DNA from: Flavobacteriaceae bacterium
GTDB taxonomy: Bacteria > Bacteroidota > Bacteroidia > Flavobacteriales > Flavobacteriaceae
DNA: 8,967 nt
Assembly (NCBI GenBank): GCA_002690085.1
Contig: NZDM01000111.1
Location: 1 to 8,967, forward strand
Direction: 5' to 3'
Shown here: positions 1 to 7,232 of the stretch, piece by piece
Layout of the letters: every line of letters starts with the position of its first letter
Position numbering within the stretch: position 1 is the stretch's first letter
Program-made: the position numbers and the translations under genes
Notes under the pieces: model-generated
Seen by the model: the letters and a program-made list of their open reading frames with translations, nothing else
Told to the model about the DNA's origin: nothing
Database searches by the model: none

Positions 1-903
1 CAAGAACAAGCAACTTTAGCGCGCTTAGAAACAGAGTTTAATCGTCAGAAAATCACCACAGAGCAACGCTTACTCGATACCCAGCAGCGTGCAGAATTAG
101 CACGTGTTGACCTCGAAGCTGCATCGAGTGCCATGGAGCGTGCTAATGCCAGTATCAAAAAACAGATCATTTCAAAATTAGAGCTCGAAGAGAAAATCGT
201 TGCGCTCAAACGAGCAGAGCTTAATAAAAAGCATGCCATTGAAGCACTCGATTTAGAGCAAAAAAGCCTTAACTTTGAACTTAAAATTGCCGAGCTAGCG
301 TTAACCCGTCAGCAGCACTTAACGCAAGAGCTAGAGCGCCAAGTGGCGGCTTTAACCATTCAGTCACCCCTAAGTGGCATTGTTGGCACTGTCAACGTAC
401 AACAAAAACAGCATGTGCAACGGGATGCTGAATTGATGTCACTGGTTGATTTATCAGAACTTGAAGTCGAAGCCTTTATTCCAGAGAACTTAGCCGATGA
501 ACTTGCGATTGGCTTAGCCGCAAATATTCAAATTAATCAACAAACATACCCTGCAACTTTGGTGGCAATTTCTCCCGAAGTTGAGCAAGGCCGAGTCGCT
601 GGCCGCATTCGCTTTGACCAACAACCAGAGAAGCTTAGACAAAACCAACGCGTTAGTGCGCAACTTATTTTGTCGCAAAAACAAGATGTCCTAAAAATCA
701 AACGCGGCGCTTTTGTCGAAACTGGCGCTGGCAAAATTGCCTACTTAATAAACCAAGGACAAGCACAACGTCAATCAATCAGCATTGGCGCTAAAAGTAT
801 TCATGAAGTTGAGTTAACATCGGGCGTGAAAGCCGGAGATAAGCTCATCATCTCAAGTCTTGCTGCGTTTCAAAACCAACAAAACGTCATGCTTAGTAAT
901 TAA
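1..903 (+). CDS. Periplasmic adaptor (membrane fusion protein) of a MacAB-type exporter, 5'-truncated
   Basis: The reading frame is open from the first base, so the gene starts upstream. The first visible ATG (133) is internal because the coiled coil begins before it. 300 codons are visible; family members are usually near 400 residues, so about a quarter is probably missing (inference). Codons 1-115 are a charged Leu/Glu/Gln-rich helical hairpin. Its tip reads R47 ... Q55, I57-S58-K59, E61, matching the spacing of the AcrA tip that contacts TolC. Codons 119-129 (TIQSPLSGIVG) are the second half of the lipoyl domain, followed by a beta-barrel (about 150-225) and a membrane-proximal domain to the end. 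The role is to bridge the inner-membrane ABC permeases to an outer-membrane channel across the periplasm. The ATPase gene starts 12 bp after the stop, so the two are co-transcribed. The exported substrate cannot be read from the sequence. Confidence 0.93.
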   Translation, partial: QEQATLARLETEFNRQKITTEQRLLDTQQRAELARVDLEAASSAMERANASIKKQIISKLELEEKIVALKRAELNKKHAIEALDLEQKSLNFELKIAELALTRQQHLTQELERQVAALTIQSPLSGIVGTVNVQQKQHVQRDAELMSLVDLSELEVEAFIPENLADELAIGLAANIQINQQTYPATLVAISPEVEQGRVAGRIRFDQQPEKLRQNQRVSAQLILSQKQDVLKIKRGAFVETGAGKIAYLINQGQAQRQSISIGAKSIHEVELTSGVKAGDKLIISSLAAFQNQQNVMLSN

Positions 904-915
904 AAGGAAAATATC

Positions 916-1611
916 ATGTTATCAATGCAGAACATCAGCAAAATTTATCGTACCGAGCTTATCGAAACCCACGCCTTGGTTGATGTCAACTTTGAGGTAA
1001 ATGAAGGGGACTTTATCGCTGTCACTGGCCCTTCTGGGTCTGGTAAAACAACTTTCTTAAACTTAACTGGTTTGCTCGAACCTTTTGATAAAGGCCAATA
1101 CTTTTTAGACGGGCAAGATGTCAGTAAATTAAACGACAGCCAACTTTCTAAAATCAGAAACGAAAAAATTGGCTTTATCTTCCAAGGTTTTAACCTGATC
1201 AGCGAATTAAACCTTTACGACAACATTGAAGTGCCTTTAATTTTTAGAGGCTTACCAAGCCATGAGCGTAAACAACGCATCGAAAACGCCCTTGAAATGG
1301 TCGGTCTTGCTAGTCGTGGCAAACACTTTCCTGCGCAATTAAGTGGTGGTCAGCAACAGCGTGTTGCGATAGCCCGTGCACTCGCAGGGCAACCGAGATT
1401 CTTATTAGCCGATGAGCCAACGGGTAACCTCGATACCCATATGGCACGCCAAGTGATGGATTTACTGCAAGAGATTAATCAACAAGGCACGACCTTGCTG
1501 ATGGTAACGCACGATAATGAACTGGCCCAACGCGCACATCGCAATATTCAAATTCTCGATGGCCAGTTAACCGACATCAACAAAAGCCAACTTACTGATT
1601 TAGCAGTTTAA
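916..1611 (+). CDS. ABC transporter ATP-binding protein, LolD/MacB type
   Basis: This is a complete 231-residue nucleotide-binding subunit, the usual length for LolD/MacB-type ATPases that stand alone. All motifs are intact: Walker A GPSGSGKTT (38-46), Q-loop Gln90 in FIFQGFNL, signature LSGGQQQR (142-149), Walker B FLLADEP (162-168) with catalytic Glu167, D-loop GNLD (170-173) and switch His199. The ATG at 916 is preceded by AAGGAAA (904-910) at workable spacing; Met4 (925) is a possible alternative. It should bind the cytoplasmic face of the two FtsX-type permeases encoded next and power export as a mechanotransmission pump, as known for MacB and LolCDE (family knowledge). MacB itself fuses this domain to one permease; here they are separate genes. 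The stop is 14 bp before the first permease gene. LolCDE is a possible alternative assignment, but the adaptor upstream argues for an efflux or export system. Confidence 0.96.
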   Translation: MLSMQNISKIYRTELIETHALVDVNFEVNEGDFIAVTGPSGSGKTTFLNLTGLLEPFDKGQYFLDGQDVSKLNDSQLSKIRNEKIGFIFQGFNLISELNLYDNIEVPLIFRGLPSHERKQRIENALEMVGLASRGKHFPAQLSGGQQQRVAIARALAGQPRFLLADEPTGNLDTHMARQVMDLLQEINQQGTTLLMVTHDNELAQRAHRNIQILDGQLTDINKSQLTDLAV

Positions 1612-1625
1612 AGCACAGGTGCGAC

Positions 1626-2984
1626 ATGAAAGATTTATTTCAACTCGCCCTGCAAGGCGTTAAACAAAAAGGCAAACTCACTATTTTGATGATAGTTAAT
1701 TTGGTGATCGGTATTACATTACTTCTCACCATGAGTACAACAGTGAAGTTAAGCGGTAACAGCGTGCTGGCTGACAAAGCATCGCAAATGCACCATTTCA
1801 GCCTCAACTATATGGATAACGACTTTGAAATACGCAACCAATTTCGCTACCCGCCCCTGACCTTTCAAGATGCTCAAGCACTTAAAAACGCACCTCTTGA
1901 ATATAAGCACTTGTCATTTAACTATGACACGCGCTTTATTTTAGAATCAGAGCAACTCGATAGCGCTCGACCTATGATTGCCACGGCATCTGCTTCAGAT
2001 ATCGATTACTTTAGTCTTTTTAATGTGCCTTTTATTTTCGGTGCACCTTGGTTAGAAACACAATCGGAGAGTGACGTCATCGTGATCGATAAAAAAGTCA
2101 ACGACCACTTTTTCTCAGGAGAAAACTCAGTTGGCCAATTTATCAAAGTCGATAAACAATCTTTAAAGATTGTCGGTGTGATGGATTTATCTCAGCACAA
2201 GCGTCGTATTTCAAATATGCGCTTTAGCAACCGCTACAATGATTTAGCGATTGTGCCTATGGCAACAGCTGAGAGAATGAACTTGCCTCGTGCTGGCTAC
2301 ATGCCTTGTCAGACAAAAGAAGAAAACCAACGCAGTGAATATCGCCAACATAATGTATCGGCACTTAAATCGGCTGAATGCGGCTACCTTCACACTTGGA
2401 TTGAGTTCGATAAGCAAAACCACCAGCAACAACTTGCGGCTGCAACTTTGTGGGCGCGTAATTACACCCAACAGCAAGCAAGTCTCGGTCGTTTTCCTCA
2501 CGAAGAGAAGTACAAGTTGAACGATTTACAGCTATTACTGAACGAATTTGCACAATTCATGCGTTGGGAAAAAGTCTACCTTCAGTTTTCTTATTTACTA
2601 TTTGCGATTTGCTTAGTGAATACCGTGGGCATTTTGCTTGCGAAATACCAATCTAAAAACAAACTGGTTTCGCTCTATCGCGCACTAGGTGCGAGCCGAT
2701 GGTATATCGTAAAAATACACCTGATTGAAATAAGTTTAATCGCCTTTGCTGCCATTATTGCAGGTGTACTATTCGCTCATTTAGGCCTTGAGCTGATGTT
2801 CCAAGTTAATATGTATCAAATGGACTACTCGGCAGATCCGAGCTTGGTTAAGCACTTCTTCAGTATGGATTACAGCTTTGCATTGACGTCTGGTGCGTTC
2901 ATTTATGCCGCTATTTTAATTGCAGGTTTATATCCGGTTTACCGTATCAGCGGTATTTCGCCAGCATCGCAGCTTAGGGGGTAA
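1626..2984 (+). CDS. ABC transporter permease 1, FtsX/MacB family
   Basis: A 452-residue inner-membrane protein with MacB-type topology: one membrane helix near the N-terminus (about 18-40), a large periplasmic domain (about 41-318), then three helices (about 319-339, 364-388, 418-438). The FtsX coupling segment between helices 2 and 3 carries YRALGASR (351-358), the stretch that contacts the ATPase in this family. The C-terminus ISPASQLRG resembles the usual end of MacB-like permeases. ATG 1626 follows AGGTG (1617-1621). The periplasmic domain contains two cysteines, C228 and C252, flanking a charged Gln/Glu/Arg-rich insert; they could form a disulfide, and the partner permease has none there. 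It lies 14 bp after the ATPase gene and 2 bp before permease 2. It probably pairs with that protein as a heterodimer, as LolC pairs with LolE (inference). Confidence 0.94.
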   Translation: MKDLFQLALQGVKQKGKLTILMIVNLVIGITLLLTMSTTVKLSGNSVLADKASQMHHFSLNYMDNDFEIRNQFRYPPLTFQDAQALKNAPLEYKHLSFNYDTRFILESEQLDSARPMIATASASDIDYFSLFNVPFIFGAPWLETQSESDVIVIDKKVNDHFFSGENSVGQFIKVDKQSLKIVGVMDLSQHKRRISNMRFSNRYNDLAIVPMATAERMNLPRAGYMPCQTKEENQRSEYRQHNVSALKSAECGYLHTWIEFDKQNHQQQLAAATLWARNYTQQQASLGRFPHEEKYKLNDLQLLLNEFAQFMRWEKVYLQFSYLLFAICLVNTVGILLAKYQSKNKLVSLYRALGASRWYIVKIHLIEISLIAFAAIIAGVLFAHLGLELMFQVNMYQMDYSADPSLVKHFFSMDYSFALTSGAFIYAAILIAGLYPVYRISGISPASQLRG

Positions 2985-2986
2985 TC

Positions 2987-4210
2987 ATGTCTTTAAAACA
3001 TATTCTTAAATTAATTCTGAAACAAAAAAGCATCTCGATACTGATTGTTTTCCAAGTTGCTATTACTCTCATGATCGTCAGCAATAGCGCCTTCATTAGT
3101 TATGCAACGCTGCAAAACTGGTTAATTCCATCAAAGCTAGAAGAAAAACAAATCTTGAATGTGGTCACCCATGTTTATGATGAGCAAGTCGATAAAGGAC
3201 AATTAATTGAACGTGACCTAGCGGCTATTAGAGCCCTGTCAGAAGTTGTTTCAGCAACGTATAGCGGTGAAGAAAACGTCATTGATACACGTCGCTCGAG
3301 CAATGTTGTGTATAGCGATAATCTTGATGAAAATGCCAAAGATCATTCCATTGCACTATTTGGTGTTGACCAACAAGGCGTTGAATCTCTAATGCTCAAT
3401 ATCAGCAGTGGTCGAGACTTTTATACAAATGAATTCGTGATGGGTGATGCAGAAACGACACCTGCCAGTGTTGCGCTTATCAGCGATGATTTAGCGAAAA
3501 CGCTCTTCGAAGGGACTTCACCTTTAGGTCAAACCGTTTTTTTGAATGGTTCAAAAACGCCTTATCAAGTAGTGGGAACTTTCGAAGATAAAATGCTTGG
3601 AGAAGGCGCGACTTACGACCAAGTTTGGTATCACGGTATGGTTATTCCAGAAGCCATTTACGGCCGTAACAACGAAATAAACTACATTATTCGTGTTACA
3701 CCTAATACCTCAGAAAAGATTTTAGAAACATTAGAAACCTTGCTTTATCAAGAGCCTGGGCGCATTGTATCTCGTGTCGAATTCTCAGCGCGCGCTAAAA
3801 AGCGCTTGTGGGATGGCAGAAGTAGCTTTGCGTTTGTGATGTTTGCTATCAGTGCGGTTGCCTTACTTATCACCTCATTAGGTATTATTGCCTTGGTTAC
3901 TTTCTCGGTCAAAATGCGTCATAAAAACTTAGGGATTTTAAGAGCACTAGGCGCGAGTAAAAGTATGGTACTAAAAAGCCTGCTCATCGAAAACTCATTA
4001 CTAGCAATGGTTGGCTTAGTGATAGGCTTCTTTTTATCTTTGTGGCTAAATATGGCACTATTACAAACACTTGGGGTACAAGGGACACCTAACGTAATGG
4101 TGGGTATAGCGGTTACCCTGTTTGTTTGGTTGTTAACTTGCTTTGCGGCTTATTTACCCGCCAGAAAAGCAACATTAATTGCGCCGGCGCAAGTGACGAA
4201 AGCCAATTAA
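2987..4210 (+). CDS. ABC transporter permease 2, FtsX/MacB family
   Basis: A 407-residue permease with the same layout as its neighbour: helix 1 about 17-39, periplasmic core about 40-280, helices 2-4 about 281-306, 332-357 and 369-390. The coupling segment reads ILRALGASK (317-325), and the C-terminal PARKAT (391-396) followed by IAPAQV is typical of MacB/FtsX proteins. The start is firm: ATG 2987 lies 2 bp after the stop of permease 1, and the ribosome binding site AGGGGG (2976-2981) sits inside the end of that gene, which suggests coupled translation. The two permeases differ clearly in length and in the periplasmic domain, so they are old paralogues and not a recent duplication. It is the last gene of the exporter operon, with a hairpin just downstream. 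The substrate is unknown; peptides, macrolides and lipids are the known range of the family. Confidence 0.94.
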   Translation: MSLKHILKLILKQKSISILIVFQVAITLMIVSNSAFISYATLQNWLIPSKLEEKQILNVVTHVYDEQVDKGQLIERDLAAIRALSEVVSATYSGEENVIDTRRSSNVVYSDNLDENAKDHSIALFGVDQQGVESLMLNISSGRDFYTNEFVMGDAETTPASVALISDDLAKTLFEGTSPLGQTVFLNGSKTPYQVVGTFEDKMLGEGATYDQVWYHGMVIPEAIYGRNNEINYIIRVTPNTSEKILETLETLLYQEPGRIVSRVEFSARAKKRLWDGRSSFAFVMFAISAVALLITSLGIIALVTFSVKMRHKNLGILRALGASKSMVLKSLLIENSLLAMVGLVIGFFLSLWLNMALLQTLGVQGTPNVMVGIAVTLFVWLLTCFAAYLPARKATLIAPAQVTKAN

Positions 4211-4223
4211 ACCTTTAAAGGTT
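4210..4223. promoter_or_regulatory. 14-bp perfect palindrome between the exporter and regulator operons
   Basis: AACCTTTAAAGGTT is a perfect palindrome starting at the last base of the permease 2 stop codon. It lies about 62 bp before the start of the sigma-54 activator gene, where an operator for that operon could lie. It could equally be a chance AT-centred palindrome or part of a 3' hairpin. No binding protein can be named. Confidence 0.3.
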
Positions 4224-4232
4224 AAACCTAAT

Positions 4233-4255
4233 AAGAGAGACTCAGGTCTCTCTTT
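4233..4255 (+). terminator. Hairpin after the exporter operon, weak intrinsic terminator
   Basis: A 9-bp perfect stem, AAGAGAGAC (4233-4241) with GTCTCTCTT (4246-4254), closes a TCAG loop. It is followed by only a short T run before CGC, so termination may be partial and some read-through into the regulator genes is possible. It is the only terminator-like structure between the two operons. Confidence 0.55.
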
Positions 4256-4285
4256 CGCATAGAAATAAATTAAAAGAATAACAGT

Positions 4286-5620
4286 ATGCAGCACAGTAAA
4301 GTTTTAATCATCGACGATAACCCTGATGTAGTAAAAGCACTCAGGGTTTTATTTTTAATAAATGATATTGAATGTGATGGCGCAACTTGCCCAGAAGAAG
4401 GCATAACTAAGCTGCAACAAGGTGGGTTTGATCTCGTTATTCAAGACATGAACTTCACGAAAGACACGACTTCGGGCGAAGAAGGTGAAGCACTCTACCA
4501 CCGTATTCGTCATTTTGACCCTGATCTCCCGATAATCCTCCTCACTGCTTGGACGAATCTTGAAATGGCCGTTGCGCTTATAAAAGATGGCGCAGCCGAT
4601 TACATTGCCAAACCTTGGGAGGATCAAAAGCTCCTCACAACAGTACAAAATTTGCGAGAGAGCTATCAGCTACAACAACAGCAACTGAGCAATCACGTCA
4701 AGCAAAGATCACGGTTGCAAAACCTTAGTGATAACTTTGATCTGGCTGGTATGGTATTCGCCGACAACAGCATGATTAACCTCGTTGAAATGGCCACTCA
4801 AGTGGCTCATTCAGATGCGCCTATTTTAATCACTGGACCAAATGGTGCGGGTAAAGAGAAGGTCGCTGAGCTTATCGTTGCCAATAGCCAATACAAAGAT
4901 GCTCCATTCATAAAAGTAAACGCGGGCGCATTACCTGCTGATTTAATCGAAGCAGAATTATTTGGTGCAGAAGCTGGCGCATATACTGGGGCAACCAAAG
5001 CCAGAGAAGGCCGTTTTGAAGCAGCCAATGGCGGGACTTTATTTTTAGACGAAATAGGCAACTTACCATTATCTGGACAGCAAAAATTACTTAGAGTATT
5101 ACAAAGTGGCGAATTTGAACGCGTAGGCAGTACCAAAACTCGTAAAGTCTCAGTGCGTATTATCAGTGCCACTAATACCAACCTGCCTCAAGCCATCGCC
5201 AATGGCGAGTTTCGAGAAGACTTATACTATCGACTCAATATGATTGAGCTAAAGCTGCCCCCACTGGCGCAAAGAAAAGACGATATTCCCTTGTTAATAC
5301 AATCATTTCTCGATTCAGATAAAACGCTTAGTGCCAATGCAGAACACACATTAATGGCGCACTCATGGCCGGGTAATGTGCGCGAGCTACAGAATGTGCT
5401 TGGTAGAGCTGCACTCCTTTGCCAAAACAACACCATTGAAAGTAAAGACTTAGGGATTACACTGTCAAAAGTGCCTGTTGAAGAGAAAGTAGAATACAGT
5501 TTGCAAGACATTCAAAGTGCGCTAGACAAACACCAAGGTATTGTGGCGAAAGCCGCACGAAGCTTAGGGCTAAGCCGCCAGGCATTTTACCGTCGTATGG
5601 AAAAGTTCGGATTAAAATAA
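4286..5620 (+). CDS. Sigma-54-dependent response regulator, NtrC family
   Basis: A 444-residue activator with three domains. The receiver (1-125) has the acidic pair D10-D11, phosphoacceptor D54, T87 and K109. A Gln-rich linker (about 126-150) leads to the AAA+ domain (about 155-395). That domain has Walker A GPNGAGKE (184-191), the sigma-54 contact loop GAYTGA (231-236), Walker B TLFLDEIG (251-258) with D255-E256, and the arginines R310 and R316 in FREDLYYRLN. The Fis-type helix-turn-helix occupies about 419-442. When phosphorylated it should oligomerise and drive sigma-54 RNA polymerase open-complex formation. Two small oddities are a Walker A without the usual GE(S/T)GTGKE wording, and Tyr for Phe in GAFTGA; the essential Gly-Lys and an aromatic residue remain, so the protein should work. 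ATG 4286 has only a weak purine stretch upstream (AAAAGAA). Its likely targets are the exporter genes upstream and perhaps its own operon (inference). Confidence 0.96.
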   Translation: MQHSKVLIIDDNPDVVKALRVLFLINDIECDGATCPEEGITKLQQGGFDLVIQDMNFTKDTTSGEEGEALYHRIRHFDPDLPIILLTAWTNLEMAVALIKDGAADYIAKPWEDQKLLTTVQNLRESYQLQQQQLSNHVKQRSRLQNLSDNFDLAGMVFADNSMINLVEMATQVAHSDAPILITGPNGAGKEKVAELIVANSQYKDAPFIKVNAGALPADLIEAELFGAEAGAYTGATKAREGRFEAANGGTLFLDEIGNLPLSGQQKLLRVLQSGEFERVGSTKTRKVSVRIISATNTNLPQAIANGEFREDLYYRLNMIELKLPPLAQRKDDIPLLIQSFLDSDKTLSANAEHTLMAHSWPGNVRELQNVLGRAALLCQNNTIESKDLGITLSKVPVEEKVEYSLQDIQSALDKHQGIVAKAARSLGLSRQAFYRRMEKFGLK

Positions 5621-6954
5621 TGCAGCACAATGAGATAAGTTTATTACACAAAACAGGCTACTCTCTGCTGGGCTGTTTTGTATTGTTTTGGTTTATTTAT
5701 GCCGCGGGCGAACAATTCGGATATCAAGGTGTTTGGCTAACCATTTTTGCATTTACTTCTTCATTCGTGTGCTTAGCCACCGCCCTATTCTATTTTGTCA
5801 GCTTTCAACAAAAACAGCTGGATGCTTTACACGATGGTATTAAGAGTTTCAAAGATGGCGACTTTTCAATTCGCATTCATCCTGATGGCGATAAACACCT
5901 TGCACCTATACTTAACTTATATAACGATCTTGCTCGCAACCTTACTGAGCAACGACAAACTTTAAGCCAAAAAGAACATTTGCTAGATAGCATAGTTCAA
6001 GCTTCTCCGATGGCGATTGTACTTTTTAATCCCTTTAAACAAGTGGTCTATCACAACCAGCAAGCGAATGAGTTACTGCAAATAAAAGGAACATTAAAAG
6101 GTAAAGAACTATATTCACTATTAGACAATGTCAATAACCCAATTGCGACCTTCTTACTCGAACAGGGCTCAGGCATCGTCAGCTTTGAACATAACGACTT
6201 AAAGCATAGTTACTATATTGCAAACCAAACAGTGACTTACAACCACCAGCCCCACCAACTTGTATTATGTAAAGACTTATCAATAGAAATAGGCAAAGAA
6301 GAACTGCAACTTTGGAAAAACGCCATTCGCTTGATCAGTCATGAACTCAACAATTCTCTTGCGCCCATCTCTTCGTTAACTTCGTCGGCAGAAGCCATTT
6401 TAGTGAAAAATACCCATCTAGATTTGCTCCCTGATATTTTGCAAACCATTAACCAAAGAGCCTCTAATCTCAACGTTTTTATCGCGAAATATGCCGAATT
6501 TGCCCGCTTGCCAAAACCGAATATCAGCAAACATAGTTTAGCTTCGACACTACAGAGTGTTCAGAGGCTTTATTCATTTGAATTATTGGCTGATTTGCCA
6601 TGCGAATATGCCTATTTCGATGTCTTGCAACTAGAGCAGGTATTAATAAATTTACTCAAAAACGCACACGAATCTGGTTCAAAAGTATCCGATATTGGCA
6701 TTAAGGTCGTTAAAGATTATGACAGAGTTCGCTTTGCTATTGTCGACAGAGGCCAAGGGATCACTCAGGGTAAAATCAGCCAAGTGACTTTGCCGTTTTT
6801 TTCAACAAAACAAGGTGGAAGTGGACTTGGTTTGAGTATTTGTTCAGAAGTGATCAACGCGCATCAAGGTCAATTAAAGATTAAAAATCGTTCAAACGGT
6901 GGTGTCATGGTCGAATTTGACATTCCATTGAAGATTTTTAAACAAACTACTTAA
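5620..6954 (+). CDS. Sensor histidine kinase, NtrY-like, with a minimal periplasmic loop
   Basis: A 444-residue membrane kinase. Two helices (about 12-29 and 37-60) are separated by only about seven residues (EQFGYQG), so there is almost no periplasmic sensor. Next come a HAMP-like segment (about 62-115), a PAS-like domain (about 120-220), and a HisKA domain with phosphoacceptor H241 in LISHELNNSLAPI. The ATPase domain has N-box N344/N348 (LINLLKNAHES), G1 box D376-R-G-Q-G380, F box PFFSTKQ and G2 box GGSGLGLSI (399-407). All catalytic motifs are present. The ATG overlaps the stop of the response regulator by one base (TAATG), so translation is coupled and the two proteins are almost certainly cognate. 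The tiny loop fits kinases that sense at the membrane or through a partner, as known for Bce-type systems linked to ABC transporters; here the exporter is the obvious candidate partner (inference). No conventional terminator follows. Confidence 0.95.
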   Translation: MQHNEISLLHKTGYSLLGCFVLFWFIYAAGEQFGYQGVWLTIFAFTSSFVCLATALFYFVSFQQKQLDALHDGIKSFKDGDFSIRIHPDGDKHLAPILNLYNDLARNLTEQRQTLSQKEHLLDSIVQASPMAIVLFNPFKQVVYHNQQANELLQIKGTLKGKELYSLLDNVNNPIATFLLEQGSGIVSFEHNDLKHSYYIANQTVTYNHQPHQLVLCKDLSIEIGKEELQLWKNAIRLISHELNNSLAPISSLTSSAEAILVKNTHLDLLPDILQTINQRASNLNVFIAKYAEFARLPKPNISKHSLASTLQSVQRLYSFELLADLPCEYAYFDVLQLEQVLINLLKNAHESGSKVSDIGIKVVKDYDRVRFAIVDRGQGITQGKISQVTLPFFSTKQGGSGLGLSICSEVINAHQGQLKIKNRSNGGVMVEFDIPLKIFKQTT

Positions 6955-6982
6955 AATTTTATAACTTATTGATATACATTAT

Positions 6983-7002
6983 TTTATGAATATATTCATA
7001 AA
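6983..7002. repeat. Palindrome 1, first copy of the 18-bp shared core
   Basis: A 20-bp perfect palindrome whose inner 18 bp, TTATGAATATATTCATAA (6984-7001), recur exactly at 7236-7253. It begins 28 bp after the kinase stop codon and lies just upstream of the weak promoter-like pair at 7013-7039. It is probably a binding site for a dimeric regulator; it is too AT-rich to act as an ordinary terminator. Confidence 0.75.
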
Positions 7003-7102
7003 GCATTTCAGCTTGAATTGTAATCTCTTGTAATAAAATTAATCATAAAAAGCGCATTAAATGGTGTAAATCTTAACTGAACTAGGATAAATTAGTCCCC
7101 AT

Positions 7103-7159
7103 AATACGCAAAAGAATACGAATCTTAGTAGATTGCTCATTGTGTGAGTATTGCGTATT
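7103..7159 (+). ncRNA. Candidate structured RNA, three-way junction
   Basis: An outer 9-bp stem, AATACGCAA (7103-7111) with TTGCGTATT (7151-7159), encloses two hairpins placed side by side. Hairpin A is AATCT, loop TAGT, AGATT (7121-7134). Hairpin B is GCTCA, loop TTGTG, TGAGT (7135-7149), with one G-U pair. One base separates hairpin B from the outer stem, and a nine-base unpaired stretch lies on the 5' side. I could not match it to a known riboswitch: purine, TPP, c-di-GMP and hammerhead core sequences are absent. It may be a cis-acting leader or part of a small RNA. The pairing is seen in the sequence; function is inference. Confidence 0.4.
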
Positions 7160-7232
7160 TAGCGAAAGGAAACGAACAGAACTAAAGCAAAACTACCACC
7201 GGATAAGCGTAGTGCTGGGTTTAACATATTGC

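Noticed and set aside
4245..4258. GG-N10-GC spacing (AGGTCTCTCTTTCGCA) before the activator gene, a possible sigma-54 promoter
   Set aside because: Only the GG and GC pairs and a few other positions match; the CAC and TT parts are missing, and it overlaps the terminator hairpin. A match this weak is expected by chance.
4807..5181. Minus-strand open frame of 124 codons inside the activator gene, and other opposite-strand frames
   Set aside because: They lie inside well-supported genes, have no ribosome binding sites and give low-complexity Ser/Ala/Pro-rich products typical of shadow frames.
6984..7001. ArgR (ARG box) site
   Set aside because: The half-sites TGAAT and ATTCA are present, but the central spacer is two bases where the ARG box has four.
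6986..7033. Short ORF MNIFIKHFSLNCNLL starting in palindrome 1, with a matching MNIFISH start in palindrome 2
   Set aside because: Neither has a Shine-Dalgarno, and the shared MNIFI simply reads the palindrome. A leader peptide is possible but unsupported.
7160..7225. c-di-GMP class I or TPP riboswitch resemblance (GCAAAA ... CCACCGGATAAGCG ... GCTGGGTT)
   Set aside because: Scattered words look similar, but the conserved GGGACGCAAAGC or CTGAGA cores and the first hairpin are missing.
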